Notes: a model not told the origin generated them from the sequence alone. Numbered from the stretch's first letter, positions 53,861 to 63,460 are shown. The stretch is DNA of 64,000 bases from Sporocytophaga myxococcoides DSM 11118 (GCF_000426725.1 NZ_AUFX01000014.1:1-64000); one strand, 5' to 3'. A program made the numbers and translations.

Positions 53861-54793
53861 TTATTTACTTGCCAACTCAAGCAAAACACCTGTTTCAAGT
53901 CCTATTCGATTGCTTTTAATATTATTACCAATCGTATAGGTAGAAGCTATGTTCTGAGAAAAACTTCCGCATATAAATACATTCAAAGATTTATTTAATG
54001 CATAGGATGCTCTTGTTTCGAAGATCAATATACCCTTAATCGACTTTAGCTGATTCTTACTTAATATGTTTAATTTACCTTCCTTCGAAATTGTTGCCCC
54101 TTCTGCTTTCAAAGGAATGGCAATGGAGTAGCTTACAATTGGAGTTAATGACCACTTTTTAAATTTAAAAGCATAACCCAATTTTAATCCGGCTTGCGTG
54201 TAGAGAATTTTATTGGTGAAATTGCCAGGTGTATAAGAAAAAGAAGTGTCAGATTCATTAATGATACGTTCTTTAATAACATATTTTGGCTCGGGAATTC
54301 CTGTGGTTTCATTTTCTATGAAATAGATATCAACCGTGTCCTTTTTGGTAATCTGATAAGTCTTTATTTGTAGGTCTGAAGCAGTATACCGGTATTTTTG
54401 TTTCAGATAAATCATTCCTGCATTAATCCCCCAAAGCCATTTATTGTTCTCCCTTTCTAATAGAATATGAAATGAAGTGGCGGGAGAGATTCGTGATTCT
54501 ACTTCATGCATTTTTTCGGAGGGGATCTCGTTCACCAATGCAAGGCCATATCCGGCGCTGCCTCCAAGTTTATAACTTATGGACCTTTTAATGGGAGAGG
54601 GTGTTATAAAATATTCTTTACGAACTACATTTACTTTCCTATAGGTAATGATGGTATCCATCAATGAAGGATCAAGTTCATTTGGTTTATATATTGTATC
54701 CACCTTGTACTCCATTGATGTTTGTTTGTCACCTTGGGCATACAGAAATGAAGAAAGAATTAAACTGTAAAATAAAAAAATGAATCTCAACAT
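53861..54793 (-). CDS. Predicted outer-membrane beta-barrel protein of the sigma-factor operon
   Basis: This 310-residue protein has a signal peptide (residues 1-20, ending LYAQ). The second half alternates polar and aromatic residues as in small barrels (KWLWGINAGMIYLKQKYRY, LKLGYAFKFKKWSLTPIVSYS) and it has a terminal LLELASK. It is the last gene of a four-gene minus-strand operon with a sigma factor. It may be the surface sensor or target; function unknown. Confidence 0.75.
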   Translation of the reverse strand: MLRFIFLFYSLILSSFLYAQGDKQTSMEYKVDTIYKPNELDPSLMDTIITYRKVNVVRKEYFITPSPIKRSISYKLGGSAGYGLALVNEIPSEKMHEVESRISPATSFHILLERENNKWLWGINAGMIYLKQKYRYTASDLQIKTYQITKKDTVDIYFIENETTGIPEPKYVIKERIINESDTSFSYTPGNFTNKILYTQAGLKLGYAFKFKKWSLTPIVSYSIAIPLKAEGATISKEGKLNILSKNQLKSIKGILIFETRASYALNKSLNVFICGSFSQNIASTYTIGNNIKSNRIGLETGVLLELASK

Positions 54794-54796
54794 TTC

Positions 54797-55405
54797 TTAT
54801 CTCTTATTTTTTTTAGGCTTTTTGTTTGTTCGGATAGTATCTACTACGGTTACAACAGTATCGTCTGCAAAGATAATAATTTTTTTTCCTGATGGTTCTT
54901 TCACCACCTTTTGTTCAGGTGGCTTGATATGAGTAGCAGTTGTATCTGTTATCATACTTACAGAGTCTGCTTTATCGACGTTAGTATATATGTTATTATT
55001 ATTGTTAAAATCATTGGTATTATTTGATGATGAATTTGCAATAGCCGGCTCATGACTGTCTGGTATTATTGTAGAATTATCTGAATTTACTGGTATTTGG
55101 TTTTGGTCCTTTCTAAGCTGTACATCTGCTGTATTAGTGAATTGGGTTGAAGGAGAATCAACCCTTTGTTCTTTTATTACCTGAGGGGAAGATGAAGATG
55201 TATCGTAGAATAGAAATAAGACAATTCCAGCCGCAATGATAGCTGAAAAGGTTAAATAAAAGACATTCCAATGAGACCAGCTAAATTTCCAAAAGCTTTT
55301 CACAAGCTTTACAGAAAGCACTTCCCAGGAAGTTTGAACAGGTGCTTCTGCCTGGCTCAGCCCTTCAAATAACTGGGTTAGTTGTTTTTCTTCTGAATCT
55401 TTCAT
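54797..55405 (-). CDS. Single-pass membrane protein, possible anti-sigma factor
   Basis: This 202-residue protein has a cytosolic N-terminus of about 45 residues, one membrane helix (about 46-66) and a low-complexity Asn/Ser/Thr-rich periplasmic region. It lies between a sigma factor and an outer-membrane protein with 3-10 bp spacing. Topology and position fit an anti-sigma factor, but I see no zinc anti-sigma motif. Several Bacteroidota ECF loci have proteins of this shape. Confidence 0.7.
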   Translation of the reverse strand: MKDSEEKQLTQLFEGLSQAEAPVQTSWEVLSVKLVKSFWKFSWSHWNVFYLTFSAIIAAGIVLFLFYDTSSSSPQVIKEQRVDSPSTQFTNTADVQLRKDQNQIPVNSDNSTIIPDSHEPAIANSSSNNTNDFNNNNNIYTNVDKADSVSMITDTTATHIKPPEQKVVKEPSGKKIIIFADDTVVTVVDTIRTNKKPKKNKR

Positions 55406-55415
55406 TTTAGAAAAT

Positions 55416-56030
55416 TTATTGACTTACTTTTTTAATACTTCTTTTATATAGTTCGGCCTGAATTTTTTTTCGGGCTCTTAGTAATCGCGTTCTCGAAGTG
55501 TTTTCATCGATTTGCAACATGGAGGCAATTTCAGCATGCTTAAAGTTGTCTATGAAATACAGGTTAAAGATTACCCTGAAGATTTCGTCCAGAGAAGAAA
55601 CACAGGACAAAAGTTCTTCCTGGGTAAAATCTGCTTTTAAGATAATGTTGAAATCAATTTTATCCGGATTAATATCAGAGTAATCGATTTCTTCTTCCAC
55701 CGGATGATCTTCATCTGCACACAAGTCTTCATGAATCGTGCTCATAGGAGAATTTTCATTTTTTCTCTTTTTCTCACGCAAAGCCATCAGTGCTATATTT
55801 ACAAATATTCTCCTTATCCATCCATCAAATACTCCCCGTGCTTCATAAGTGTCGATACTTGCAAATACTTTAATAAATCCTTCCTGAACTGCATCTTCCG
55901 CATCTTCATTGCTGGAAAGATAGCGCAGGCAAACATATTTCATTTTGCCTGCGTAAAGATTGAAAAGCATCTTCTGATATTTTATATCTTTTTGCTTACA
56001 ACCTTTTATTATTTTTTCTAACTCAGTCAA
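55416..56030 (-). CDS. ECF-type RNA polymerase sigma factor
   Basis: This 204-residue sigma-70-family protein has region 2 (SSNEDAEDAVQEGFIKVF, FDGWIRRIFVNIALMALR), an acidic linker of about 45 residues and region 4 (NLYFIDNFKHAEIASMLQI, then SRTRLLRARKKIQAEL). It starts 12 bp after the secreted T9SS protein gene and is followed by the possible anti-sigma gene. It probably directs transcription of envelope genes, including its own operon. Confidence 0.93.
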   Translation of the reverse strand: MTELEKIIKGCKQKDIKYQKMLFNLYAGKMKYVCLRYLSSNEDAEDAVQEGFIKVFASIDTYEARGVFDGWIRRIFVNIALMALREKKRKNENSPMSTIHEDLCADEDHPVEEEIDYSDINPDKIDFNIILKADFTQEELLSCVSSLDEIFRVIFNLYFIDNFKHAEIASMLQIDENTSRTRLLRARKKIQAELYKRSIKKVSQ

Positions 56031-56042
56031 GTTGTTATTTTT

Positions 56043-58388
56043 TTAATATTTAATAATCTTGAGAGTCTTGTCTCCCTTGGTGTTGAGAAGGTAGATGCCG
56101 GAGTCAAGATGTTCCAGGTTAATTTCATTTTTCCCCTTAGAGAGTGTGAATTCATCAACCTTTTGTCCGATAAAATTATATAGTTCTGCCTGAAAATCAA
56201 ATTGACAATCTATGATTATCTCTTGTTGAAATGGATTAGGATATACCTTGTATTCCACCTCTTCAGCTGGCGCAATCCCGGTTAGTAAAAAATTATTTGT
56301 TAATTCATCAGGGACACGTCCGAAGCTTGCTATTAAGAGCTGCTCATTTCCCGGGTCAGAAAAAGTATAATTATTATTCGCATCCATTTTTGTCCAGTCC
56401 ACTATTTCGCCTCTATTATTGGTGAGAAAAATAATGGAAGGGAGAGTACCATGGAAAGATTCGAACAATGACTGATATTGAAGGGTCTTGCTGTCTTTTG
56501 GGAAAGATCCGTTTATCACTGAAGCAGGCGGCATAACTGAACGGCTATCAAGCATAAAATTTATTCCGGTTACATTTCCTGTTACAGGGATAGTATTCGC
56601 ATTCGTCCTTAAACCTTCATCAAAATAATAAGCGGCTTTATAGGCTGATGTTGAAGGAATACCCAAAAGGACATAATTACCTTTTGCAAGATTTTCTATT
56701 TTGAATGAACCATTAGCATCTACAGTGTCTCTTCCTGCAGGATAGTAATTACCATCTTTGATAAGATAAGCGATAACTTCTCCATTAATACCTTTTCTTA
56801 AATCGTTTTCAAGAACTCCGGAAATAGAATAGAGACTTTCAGGAGAAACAGTTATCGTTGAGCAAGCTTTAGAGAAACATTCTTCTGTTCCACGAATCTG
56901 AAGACATATTTCCTGATTAGAACCTGGACCGTTATGACTGATGACAGGGTTCATCTCATTACTTGTAAGTGGGTTTAAAATACCATAGGTCCAGGTATAC
57001 TTGCTGTTGGCAGATGAGTTATCAGGTTGAAGCTGATAAACCATAGGTATTCCTGGTACATCGTTTACGGTAAAGGTAGCATCTTCGGTATAAACCTCTC
57101 CAGGATATGCCAACTGTCTATTGCGATTATGAGTGGCGACAACAGCAGATCTCCCTTTTTTAAGTATTCTAAAATGTAAGAAATATAATGTGTCTCCAGG
57201 TTCATAAACGTTTTGATTGAGAACATTGTCTGATGCATACAATGTATTCATATTCTGTATTTGTACGGAAAATGCTTCCACTTTTTTACCTGGAATAACT
57301 TGTATAGGGAATAAAATTGTACTGTCAAAATTAATGAGACTAGCATAATTAGTCATATTATACTCGTTTGTAAGACCTTTAAATGTCGCTGGGAGAATAA
57401 CTGTATCGCCTACACATCCTTGTACGGATCCGATTGATATACCTTCTTCATTTTTAACAGTGAATGTCCCTGATAACGGAATGATTCTTCCGTCGTGAAG
57501 GAATACCCTGCATTGACGTGTATAGGTTCCCGGAACTGTAAATCCGTAAGTTGAACCAGATTGATAGTAATTTCCATTATACCATGTGTATATTTCTGTA
57601 TCCGTTTTCCATTCAGTGCCAAAGAATGGGGAATTAGGTTCATCTGTTTTCCATTGAACGCTGTCGAGCTGTTCCTGACCAGGCAATACAAATTCATAAA
57701 ACTGAGAATCGTTATAGGCATATACAGAATTCAATATAACCATACCTTGTGCAGAAGAAGGAGCAACTTCAATATTACGGGTAAGGGAAGAAATAAATTT
57801 TCTATTCTGGTCTTTTAATGTAAATGTTACCTGGTATTTCCCCGGAGTAGATGCTTCAAGTGAATACGTTACTCTATCAGCATGGCTTACCTCTTTGACA
57901 AAAGAAGATGCCGAGCCTGAAATTTCAACCATATATCCTGAAAGGCTTTGGCTATTGTCTCCCAAAATTTCCAAAGTTTTTGGTTTGGTGGCAAATGCGT
58001 GGAGAGTTACTTCTTTTGTGTTTACAAGCATCGGGACTATATCGGTTTGGACGATATGCTGTTGAAGTATAATGCTAGTGCCATTTGCATCTGTAATCTT
58101 ACAGAATATCTCAAATTCTTGTGAAGTAGCCGCTGTGCTTTTTACCAGAAGATAGCTATTAGATCTTGTCAGGTTTATATCAGAAGGAATGCTATACCAG
58201 CTGTAGGTATAGCCACTTGCTGGTTTTATACCTCCAAAGGCAACAGGTCTCAAAGTTCTGGTTTCTCCCTTTTCTAGAAAAATGGTGTCTCCTCCAGGTA
58301 TAAAGCCTGATAGCGGAGTTTGTGCTATTGCTTTTAGATTTATAAGCAATAAGAGTAAAAAAAACAGGTATAATGGAGTCTTTTTCAT
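56043..58388 (-). CDS. Type IX-secreted protein with cohesin-like and carboxypeptidase-regulatory-like domains
   Basis: The protein is 781 residues from the ATG at 58388 (MKKTPLYLFFLLLLL), a clean signal peptide. An ATG 30 bp upstream only adds residues to it. Ig-like modules occupy about 25-320. Residues about 330-455 look like a cohesin domain (GCVGDTVILPATFKG...NFDSTILFP...YFLHFRI). A SdrD/carboxypeptidase-regulatory-like domain follows (YSISGVLEND...ANGSFKIENLAKGNYVL). The end is a type A T9SS sorting domain (VYPNPFQQEI...SGIYLL...LKIIKY). It is the first gene of an operon with a sigma factor. Confidence 0.88.
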   Translation of the reverse strand: MKKTPLYLFFLLLLLINLKAIAQTPLSGFIPGGDTIFLEKGETRTLRPVAFGGIKPASGYTYSWYSIPSDINLTRSNSYLLVKSTAATSQEFEIFCKITDANGTSIILQQHIVQTDIVPMLVNTKEVTLHAFATKPKTLEILGDNSQSLSGYMVEISGSASSFVKEVSHADRVTYSLEASTPGKYQVTFTLKDQNRKFISSLTRNIEVAPSSAQGMVILNSVYAYNDSQFYEFVLPGQEQLDSVQWKTDEPNSPFFGTEWKTDTEIYTWYNGNYYQSGSTYGFTVPGTYTRQCRVFLHDGRIIPLSGTFTVKNEEGISIGSVQGCVGDTVILPATFKGLTNEYNMTNYASLINFDSTILFPIQVIPGKKVEAFSVQIQNMNTLYASDNVLNQNVYEPGDTLYFLHFRILKKGRSAVVATHNRNRQLAYPGEVYTEDATFTVNDVPGIPMVYQLQPDNSSANSKYTWTYGILNPLTSNEMNPVISHNGPGSNQEICLQIRGTEECFSKACSTITVSPESLYSISGVLENDLRKGINGEVIAYLIKDGNYYPAGRDTVDANGSFKIENLAKGNYVLLGIPSTSAYKAAYYFDEGLRTNANTIPVTGNVTGINFMLDSRSVMPPASVINGSFPKDSKTLQYQSLFESFHGTLPSIIFLTNNRGEIVDWTKMDANNNYTFSDPGNEQLLIASFGRVPDELTNNFLLTGIAPAEEVEYKVYPNPFQQEIIIDCQFDFQAELYNFIGQKVDEFTLSKGKNEINLEHLDSGIYLLNTKGDKTLKIIKY

Positions 58389-58626
58389 ATATAAGTTGGT
58401 AAAGTTAAACATTACCAAGGCGCCTTGTTGCTCTATAGATGCAGAATTCTTAAAACGTTCCCCAGGTTTTTAAAAGATTTTATAAATTTAATTTTGTCAA
58501 CATTATGTTCTGTGAGCCACATTTTATCTTCTGCTAATGAGCTTTTTCTCTAAGCCAACTTCCTTTTTCCCTAAATCAAACTCCCTCTTCACTAAGTTGA
58601 CCTTTTCCTGTCTGTATCTTTTTTCA

Positions 58627-58655
58627 ATAATGGTATTATGATATTATACCATTAT
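58627..58655. promoter_or_regulatory. Inverted repeat before the possible NlpC/P60-like gene
   Basis: ATAATGGTAT (58627-58636) and ATACCATTAT (58646-58655) form a perfect 10-bp inverted repeat with a 9-nt centre, 10 bp before the ATG at 58665. It could be an operator or an initiation-blocking hairpin. Confidence 0.45.
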
Positions 58656-58664
58656 ATCCTTCGT

Positions 58665-59360
58665 ATGAATAAATTCGTAATTTTCTCTATACTGTTTTTT
58701 TTATGTTCCTTTTCTGGTCATGAAAATTCTCCTCTTGATATGAAGATGTATGATACAGTAAAAACAAATGTTCAGTCTCAAAGAAAGAAATTTAAAGCAC
58801 GATATGAAGCGGTTACTTTGGCAGAAAAGAAGAAGGTACTTTCTGAAGCTGGAAAATATTTGCATAAAAGTTTAACGGATACTATTTTTTACTATTGGTA
58901 TGGCACCAAATGGGATTTTAATGGCTACACTGATAAACCCGGAGAGGGCATTATTGCTTGTGGATATTTTGTGTCTACTCCGCTTAAGCATTGCGGATTT
59001 AATTTAAACCGGTTTAAGCTTGCTCAGCAATATTCTTTGGAGATTGTAAAGAGAATAAGTAGTGGCGATTCTGTTCTGACTTATAGAGGAATGAATGCGC
59101 AGCAATTTCTTCAGAGTACTAAAGGAAAAATAAAAGAGGGACTATATGTTGTAGGCCTCGACAACCATGTTGGATTTCTGAACTACGATGGTCTGGAAGT
59201 TTATTTTATTCATTCCAGTTATTTTGATCCTGGAACTGTTGTGCGCGAAAAAGCATCTGAATCAAAAGCCCTTGCAACCTCAAGGACGTTTGTGATGTGT
59301 AACATCAGCAGCAATGAAAAGCTTATAAAAAAATGGATATTGGGAGAGGAGATAGGTTAA
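58665..59360 (+). CDS. Exported protein, possible NlpC/P60-like peptidase
   Basis: The protein is 231 residues from the ATG at 58665, which begins a signal peptide (MNKFVIFSILFFLCSFSG). The longer frame from 58638 is unlikely. The segment KPGEGIIACGYFVSTPLKH and later DNHVGFLNYDG have the Cys and His placed as in NlpC/P60 or CHAP peptidases; a second polar residue would be the His of FIHSSY. The lack of the usual D-C-S-G makes this uncertain. It would act on peptidoglycan or another peptide in the periplasm. It diverges from the T9SS operon. Confidence 0.7.
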   Translation: MNKFVIFSILFFLCSFSGHENSPLDMKMYDTVKTNVQSQRKKFKARYEAVTLAEKKKVLSEAGKYLHKSLTDTIFYYWYGTKWDFNGYTDKPGEGIIACGYFVSTPLKHCGFNLNRFKLAQQYSLEIVKRISSGDSVLTYRGMNAQQFLQSTKGKIKEGLYVVGLDNHVGFLNYDGLEVYFIHSSYFDPGTVVREKASESKALATSRTFVMCNISSNEKLIKKWILGEEIG

Positions 59361-59420
59361 ATAATATCATTAAATCTACCAGATTCTTGAAATAATCTAT
59401 TTCAATCGATCTTTGTAAAG

Positions 59421-59450
59421 AGGTTGCCATAAAAGCAACCTTTTTTTATT
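59421..59450 (+). terminator. Terminator after the possible NlpC/P60-like gene
   Basis: AGGTTGC (59421-59427) pairs with GCAACCT (59435-59441) around a 7-nt loop and is followed by seven Ts. Confidence 0.88.
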
Positions 59451-59585
59451 TTTATAGGGTAGAAGTATTGTTATAATAAACCTGAGTTCACAAGCCTGTT
59501 TAGGATAGATGGAGCTACAAAGCTTGTCAAAAATGTGAGTAGTATTTTAGAACTAAAGAAAATTTTAACCATCTGAAAAAATACA

Positions 59586-59939
59586 ATGGTAACTATAAAT
59601 GCTTTCAGAAAGTTAGCTCTTTCGTTTCCGGAGGTTACAGAAGAACCGCACTTTGAGAAAACATCTTTCAGAATTAAAAAGAAAATTTTTGCAACGTTTG
59701 ATGAAAGAAATAAAAGAGCGATTATCAAATTATCGGAAATTGACCAGAATGTTTTTTCTACAGCTGCCAAATCCATAATCTATCCTGTTGACAATAAATG
59801 GGGCAAGCAAGGCTGGACTATTATTGAAATGGAAAAAGTAAACAGAAAATTATTTGATGATGCTTTGACTGTAGCTTATTGTACTGTTGCTCCTCAAAAA
59901 CTTGCAGAGTTAGTAAATCGAAATAATAAAGATTATTAA
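59586..59939 (+). CDS. MmcQ/YjbR family protein, second copy
   Basis: This 117-residue protein has the same length as the gene at 46359 and the YjbR pattern LALSFPEVTEEPHFEKTSFRI, KKIFATFDE and WGKQGWTIIEME. The two share little identity, so they are old paralogues, not a recent duplication. It stands alone between the possible NlpC/P60-like gene and the pseudouridine synthase. Confidence 0.87.
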   Translation: MVTINAFRKLALSFPEVTEEPHFEKTSFRIKKKIFATFDERNKRAIIKLSEIDQNVFSTAAKSIIYPVDNKWGKQGWTIIEMEKVNRKLFDDALTVAYCTVAPQKLAELVNRNNKDY

Positions 59940-60184
59940 AAAAGAATTTCATTTACTAAAAATCTAGATACTATTGTCCAAATTAAGATTTTTTTTGAAT
60001 TGTAATTGCACATTCCTTTAAATTGTAACATAAAATAGGACAATACAAAATGCATTTATAAAATAGATTGAATGCGAGACCTTTCCATAGCTTTACAAAA
60101 TATCCTAAATTAGGAGAAAAAATAGCCTATCCGGAGAGGTTCATGGAGTGCAAACATCTCCAACTTCCATTATTTAACCTTCAA

Positions 60185-61129
60185 ATGAAAAATAAAAAGA
60201 CATCAAATTATCAGACTAAACCAGTTAAATCATTAGCATTTAAGGTAACAGCGGAAACCGAACTTATGAAGTTCCTGATTGAAATGTTACCACATAAAAG
60301 CAGAACACACATCAAATCTTTGTTAACGCACAAACAGGTTTTTATTGATGGAAAGCCGGTAAGCCAGTTTAATAAGTCTTTAACTATCGGTCAGGAGGTA
60401 ACCATTGGCAAGGGAAATAACAGAACAGAGGTCGATCTTCCAGGTATAAAAATTATGTATGAAGACAAAGACCTTATAGTAATCAATAAAGCAGAAGGAC
60501 TTTTATCGATAGCTACGGAAAACGGCACTGATGATACTGCCTATAGTTTATTAAGCAAATACTTGAAGGCGCAGCATTACAGCAATCGTATTTTTGTGGT
60601 ACATCGTCTTGATCGTGATACTTCAGGAGTAATGATGTATGCCAAAAGTCAGCAAGTACAGGAGCTGTTGCAGGAAGCCTGGAACACCAATGTAACAGAA
60701 CGAACCTATCTTGCCATTGTGCATGGGGTTCCTGAAAAAGAAAAGGATACAATAAGCTCCTATTTGAGAGAAAGCAAAGCATATAAGGTTCACTCAAGCA
60801 AAGTTTCTGTTCCTGGTGGGGAAAAGGCTGTCACACACTATGAGACACTTATGAGTACAGCGGATTATAGCCTGGTTAAAGTGAATCTGGAAACAGGTAA
60901 AAAGAATCAAATCAGAGTCCATTTGCAGGATATTGGTCATCCTATTATAGGAGATAAAAAATATGGCTCAACTCTAAACCCAATCAAGCGGTTGGGGCTT
61001 CATGCATGGGTGCTGGCTTTTACTCATCCGATTACAAAAAAGGAATTGAGGTTTCAAACAGAACTTCCGGGAAAGTTTAGAAAAATTTTCCCAAATGCAT
61101 TGAAAGATCAGGATCAACCCAAGGAGTAA
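60185..61129 (+). CDS. RluA-family pseudouridine synthase
   Basis: The protein is 314 residues from the ATG at 60185. An ATG at 60143 and a TTG at 60068 are also in frame and the start is not certain. An S4 RNA-binding domain (about residues 15-80: MKFLIEMLPHKSRTHIKSLL, VFIDGKPV) precedes the catalytic domain with VVHRLDRDTSGVMMYAK (catalytic Asp in HRLDRDTSG) and TGKKNQIRVHLQDIGHPIIGDKKYG. It modifies rRNA or tRNA; the exact target cannot be told. Confidence 0.93.
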   Translation: MKNKKTSNYQTKPVKSLAFKVTAETELMKFLIEMLPHKSRTHIKSLLTHKQVFIDGKPVSQFNKSLTIGQEVTIGKGNNRTEVDLPGIKIMYEDKDLIVINKAEGLLSIATENGTDDTAYSLLSKYLKAQHYSNRIFVVHRLDRDTSGVMMYAKSQQVQELLQEAWNTNVTERTYLAIVHGVPEKEKDTISSYLRESKAYKVHSSKVSVPGGEKAVTHYETLMSTADYSLVKVNLETGKKNQIRVHLQDIGHPIIGDKKYGSTLNPIKRLGLHAWVLAFTHPITKKELRFQTELPGKFRKIFPNALKDQDQPKE

Positions 61130-61152
61130 GGTCTTAATAACTCAGGCGGGGC

Positions 61153-61175
61153 GGGGCCTATAGTCAGGCCCCTTG
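61153..61175 (+). terminator. Hairpin after the pseudouridine synthase gene
   Basis: GGGGCCT (61153-61159) pairs with AGGCCCC (61166-61172) around a 6-nt loop; no clear T run follows. It sits in a short GC-rich island and may be a repeat rather than a terminator. Confidence 0.5.
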
Positions 61176-61336
61176 ACTTAATAAAATTTAAGGATTCCTG
61201 CTACATTCTGTAAAAGAATGTCTGATAATTTTTTATAAAGTTAGAGCGCCATTTTACTTTTATTTATAGGAAATCAATTACTTAGATAATAAATGATAGA
61301 GGCTTCTTTTTATAAAAAAATCACAGTCGTTTAATT

Positions 61337-61618
61337 TTATGCTATACCTGGTGTCAAAGGATTTAAATATTTTCTTAACTCTTCTTCTATTATGCTGCAA
61401 GGCACAAAAAATGGCTTATCTGTTATTTCAAAAACCACAGCTCCTGTAATTACTTTATAGTTACCTTCTATTGCTCCTAACTTTGTTTGTATAGCGTAAC
61501 TTCCACTCAATGTATCACCTGTAAATGTTCCCCCTTTTGCTGTAATACCCGTCCTTGCTTTTTCTATCAGACCTTCAATCAGTTCATTGAATTCAATATT
61601 AAAATTACACTTTGCCAT
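61337..61618 (-). CDS. Small conserved-looking hypothetical protein
   Basis: This 93-residue soluble protein begins MAKCNFNIEFNELIEGLIEK, with a helix and several beta strands (GGTFTGDTLSGSYAIQT, IEGNYKVITGAVVFEITDKP). The pattern suggests a START-like or SCP-like small fold, but I do not recognise it. It has isolated promoters on both sides. Confidence 0.65.
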   Translation of the reverse strand: MAKCNFNIEFNELIEGLIEKARTGITAKGGTFTGDTLSGSYAIQTKLGAIEGNYKVITGAVVFEITDKPFFVPCSIIEEELRKYLNPLTPGIA

Positions 61619-62252
61619 GTTTTAATCTTTATAGTTTAGCCTTTACTAAAACATTCATGAATATGTCGAATGTTTTTACAAATTTAAGTATCTCTTTCTT
61701 TTTTGTATTATTTAAGTTGAAAATCAATAAAGTATCTTTCACAATTTAAAATTCTTTCAAAAGACTAAAAGACCTATAATTTTTGAATGAAGACAGAAGT
61801 ATAATACTTCAATTACAAAACAAAGTTATTAGGGGGATTGGATGGAAATGGATAAATCACTTTATCGTACAACTATTTCAAAAGGATCATTAGCACTTTA
61901 ATCATACAGATCTGTAGAAAAAGAGTGTAAATCCGAGAAGGGTTAAATAAAAAAGAAAATGATTCAACAAGTCTTGGTAATACCGGATCGAGTTAATCGC
62001 TTGAGAAAGCAGAGGCCCAAGAATTTGAACTTACAGTCTTATATCCATATACTTACTTAAAAATTTAATCAGTAAAAGGTCTCTAAACTTATTTTATTGT
62101 GGTTGTAAGGTTAAGAAAAAAATTAAGGGAAAATGACTTTCTGGAGGGGTAAAATACACTAATTCCCAAATACAAAGGTTATATTGTGGTAATTTTGTAA
62201 TCCAAAGACTGAGAGGGTAAATTTTTTCAAGGTCTTTTTAAAAAAAATATTC
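61619..62252. other. Gene-free region before the desaturase
   Basis: About 630 bp with no ORF, tRNA or clear hairpin. A TAATTTTG at 62190-62197 fits the -7 consensus TAnnTTTG and is well placed for a desaturase promoter, but no TTG at the right distance is seen. Confidence 0.5.
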
Positions 62253-63350
62253 ATGGTAAATGTAGAAACTCCAAAAGCTGTCAGCAAGGAAAAATTGTGT
62301 TTTAGTAATATTTCGCGACCGGTTTTATTGGAGCTCAGAAAACAAACAAAGGGATACTTTGATGAAACAGGTAAGGAAACGACAGGCAATTCTGGATTAT
62401 ATTTAAAAGCCTTTTCATTTCTTGCAGTCTTTTTTATTTGCTATTTAACTATACTTTTCAGATCCAATTCATTTGGAGTAGCTCTATCCCTTTATGCAAT
62501 AATGGGTTTTGCAGCCGCTGCTCTTGGTTTTAATCTCATGCATGATGGTGCACATGGAAGCTTCTCAAAAAAGAAATGGCTGAATACTCTTGCTGCTTAT
62601 AGTATAAATCTTCTGGGAGGAGACGCTGTGCTATGGAAAAATAAACACAATATGATCCATCATACTTATACAAACATTGAAGGGTATGATCAGGATATTG
62701 CACAGATGCCAGTTTTCAGATTGAATACATTACAGAAAAAATCATACCTTCACAGATTTCAGCATTGGTATAGTTTTTTTATCTACGGACTTTCTTCTCT
62801 GCTTTGGGTATTCCTGCTTGATTATCAAAAATATTTTAGTGGTAAAATTGGTAATCTGAAAATCAGCAATTTTAAAACATCAGATCACATTGTTTTCTGG
62901 ATTACAAAGGTGGGTTATTTAGTTGCGTACTTAATTGTACCTGCTATTTTTAATGGCTGGTTAATGACTCTGACAGGCTTTTTGGTATTTCATTTTGTGC
63001 TGGGTTTGGTGCTTTCAGTTGTATTTCAGTTAGCGCATGTAGTTGAAAACACTGAATTTTCAGAGCCTCCTACAGAAGGTAAAGTTGAAGATGAATGGGC
63101 AGTTCACCAATTAAAAACAACCTCTAACTTTGCAACCCGCAATAAATTTGTTACCTGGTATACCGGTGGTTTAAATTTCCAGGTAGAACATCATCTTTTT
63201 CCAAACATTAGCCATGTCCATTATCCGGAATTGAATAAAATTGTTAAGCGTGTCTGTTTTGAGCTTGATGTGCCTTATAATGAATTCCCATCTTTCTCAT
63301 CAGCATTAGGATCTCATCTAGCGCATCTTAAAGAGACAGGCAGAGCATAA
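62253..63350 (+). CDS. Membrane fatty-acid desaturase (acyl-CoA/linoleoyl-CoA type)
   Basis: This 365-residue di-iron membrane enzyme has the three His boxes HDGAHG (about 101), HNMIHHT (about 132) and the front-end type QVEHHLF (about 309). Four or so helices fall in two pairs. The third box with Q instead of H is typical of delta-6-type desaturases. It lacks a fused cytochrome b5. It introduces double bonds into membrane lipids, often in response to cold. Confidence 0.94.
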   Translation: MVNVETPKAVSKEKLCFSNISRPVLLELRKQTKGYFDETGKETTGNSGLYLKAFSFLAVFFICYLTILFRSNSFGVALSLYAIMGFAAAALGFNLMHDGAHGSFSKKKWLNTLAAYSINLLGGDAVLWKNKHNMIHHTYTNIEGYDQDIAQMPVFRLNTLQKKSYLHRFQHWYSFFIYGLSSLLWVFLLDYQKYFSGKIGNLKISNFKTSDHIVFWITKVGYLVAYLIVPAIFNGWLMTLTGFLVFHFVLGLVLSVVFQLAHVVENTEFSEPPTEGKVEDEWAVHQLKTTSNFATRNKFVTWYTGGLNFQVEHHLFPNISHVHYPELNKIVKRVCFELDVPYNEFPSFSSALGSHLAHLKETGRA

Positions 63351-63422
63351 CAGCCTGTCGGTAATGCATGATGATGATGGCAATTACTGCAAAGAAGAAA
63401 TAGTATAAGAAATAAAAAGTTT

Positions 63423-63460
63423 AAAAGCCCGGAGGTAAGTAATACCTTCGGGCTTTTTTG
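63423..63460 (+). terminator. Terminator after the desaturase gene
   Basis: A 15-bp stem (63423-63437 with 63443-63457, core AAGCCCGGAGG/CCTTCGGGCTT, one G-T pair) encloses a 5-nt loop and ends in T6. The remaining bases up to 63709 hold no gene and presumably the next promoter. Confidence 0.92.

Noticed and set aside
61960-62040. tRNA-like T-loop (TTGAACTT on the plus strand, GTTCAAAT-type on the minus strand)
   Set aside because: No acceptor, D or anticodon stems can be paired around it.
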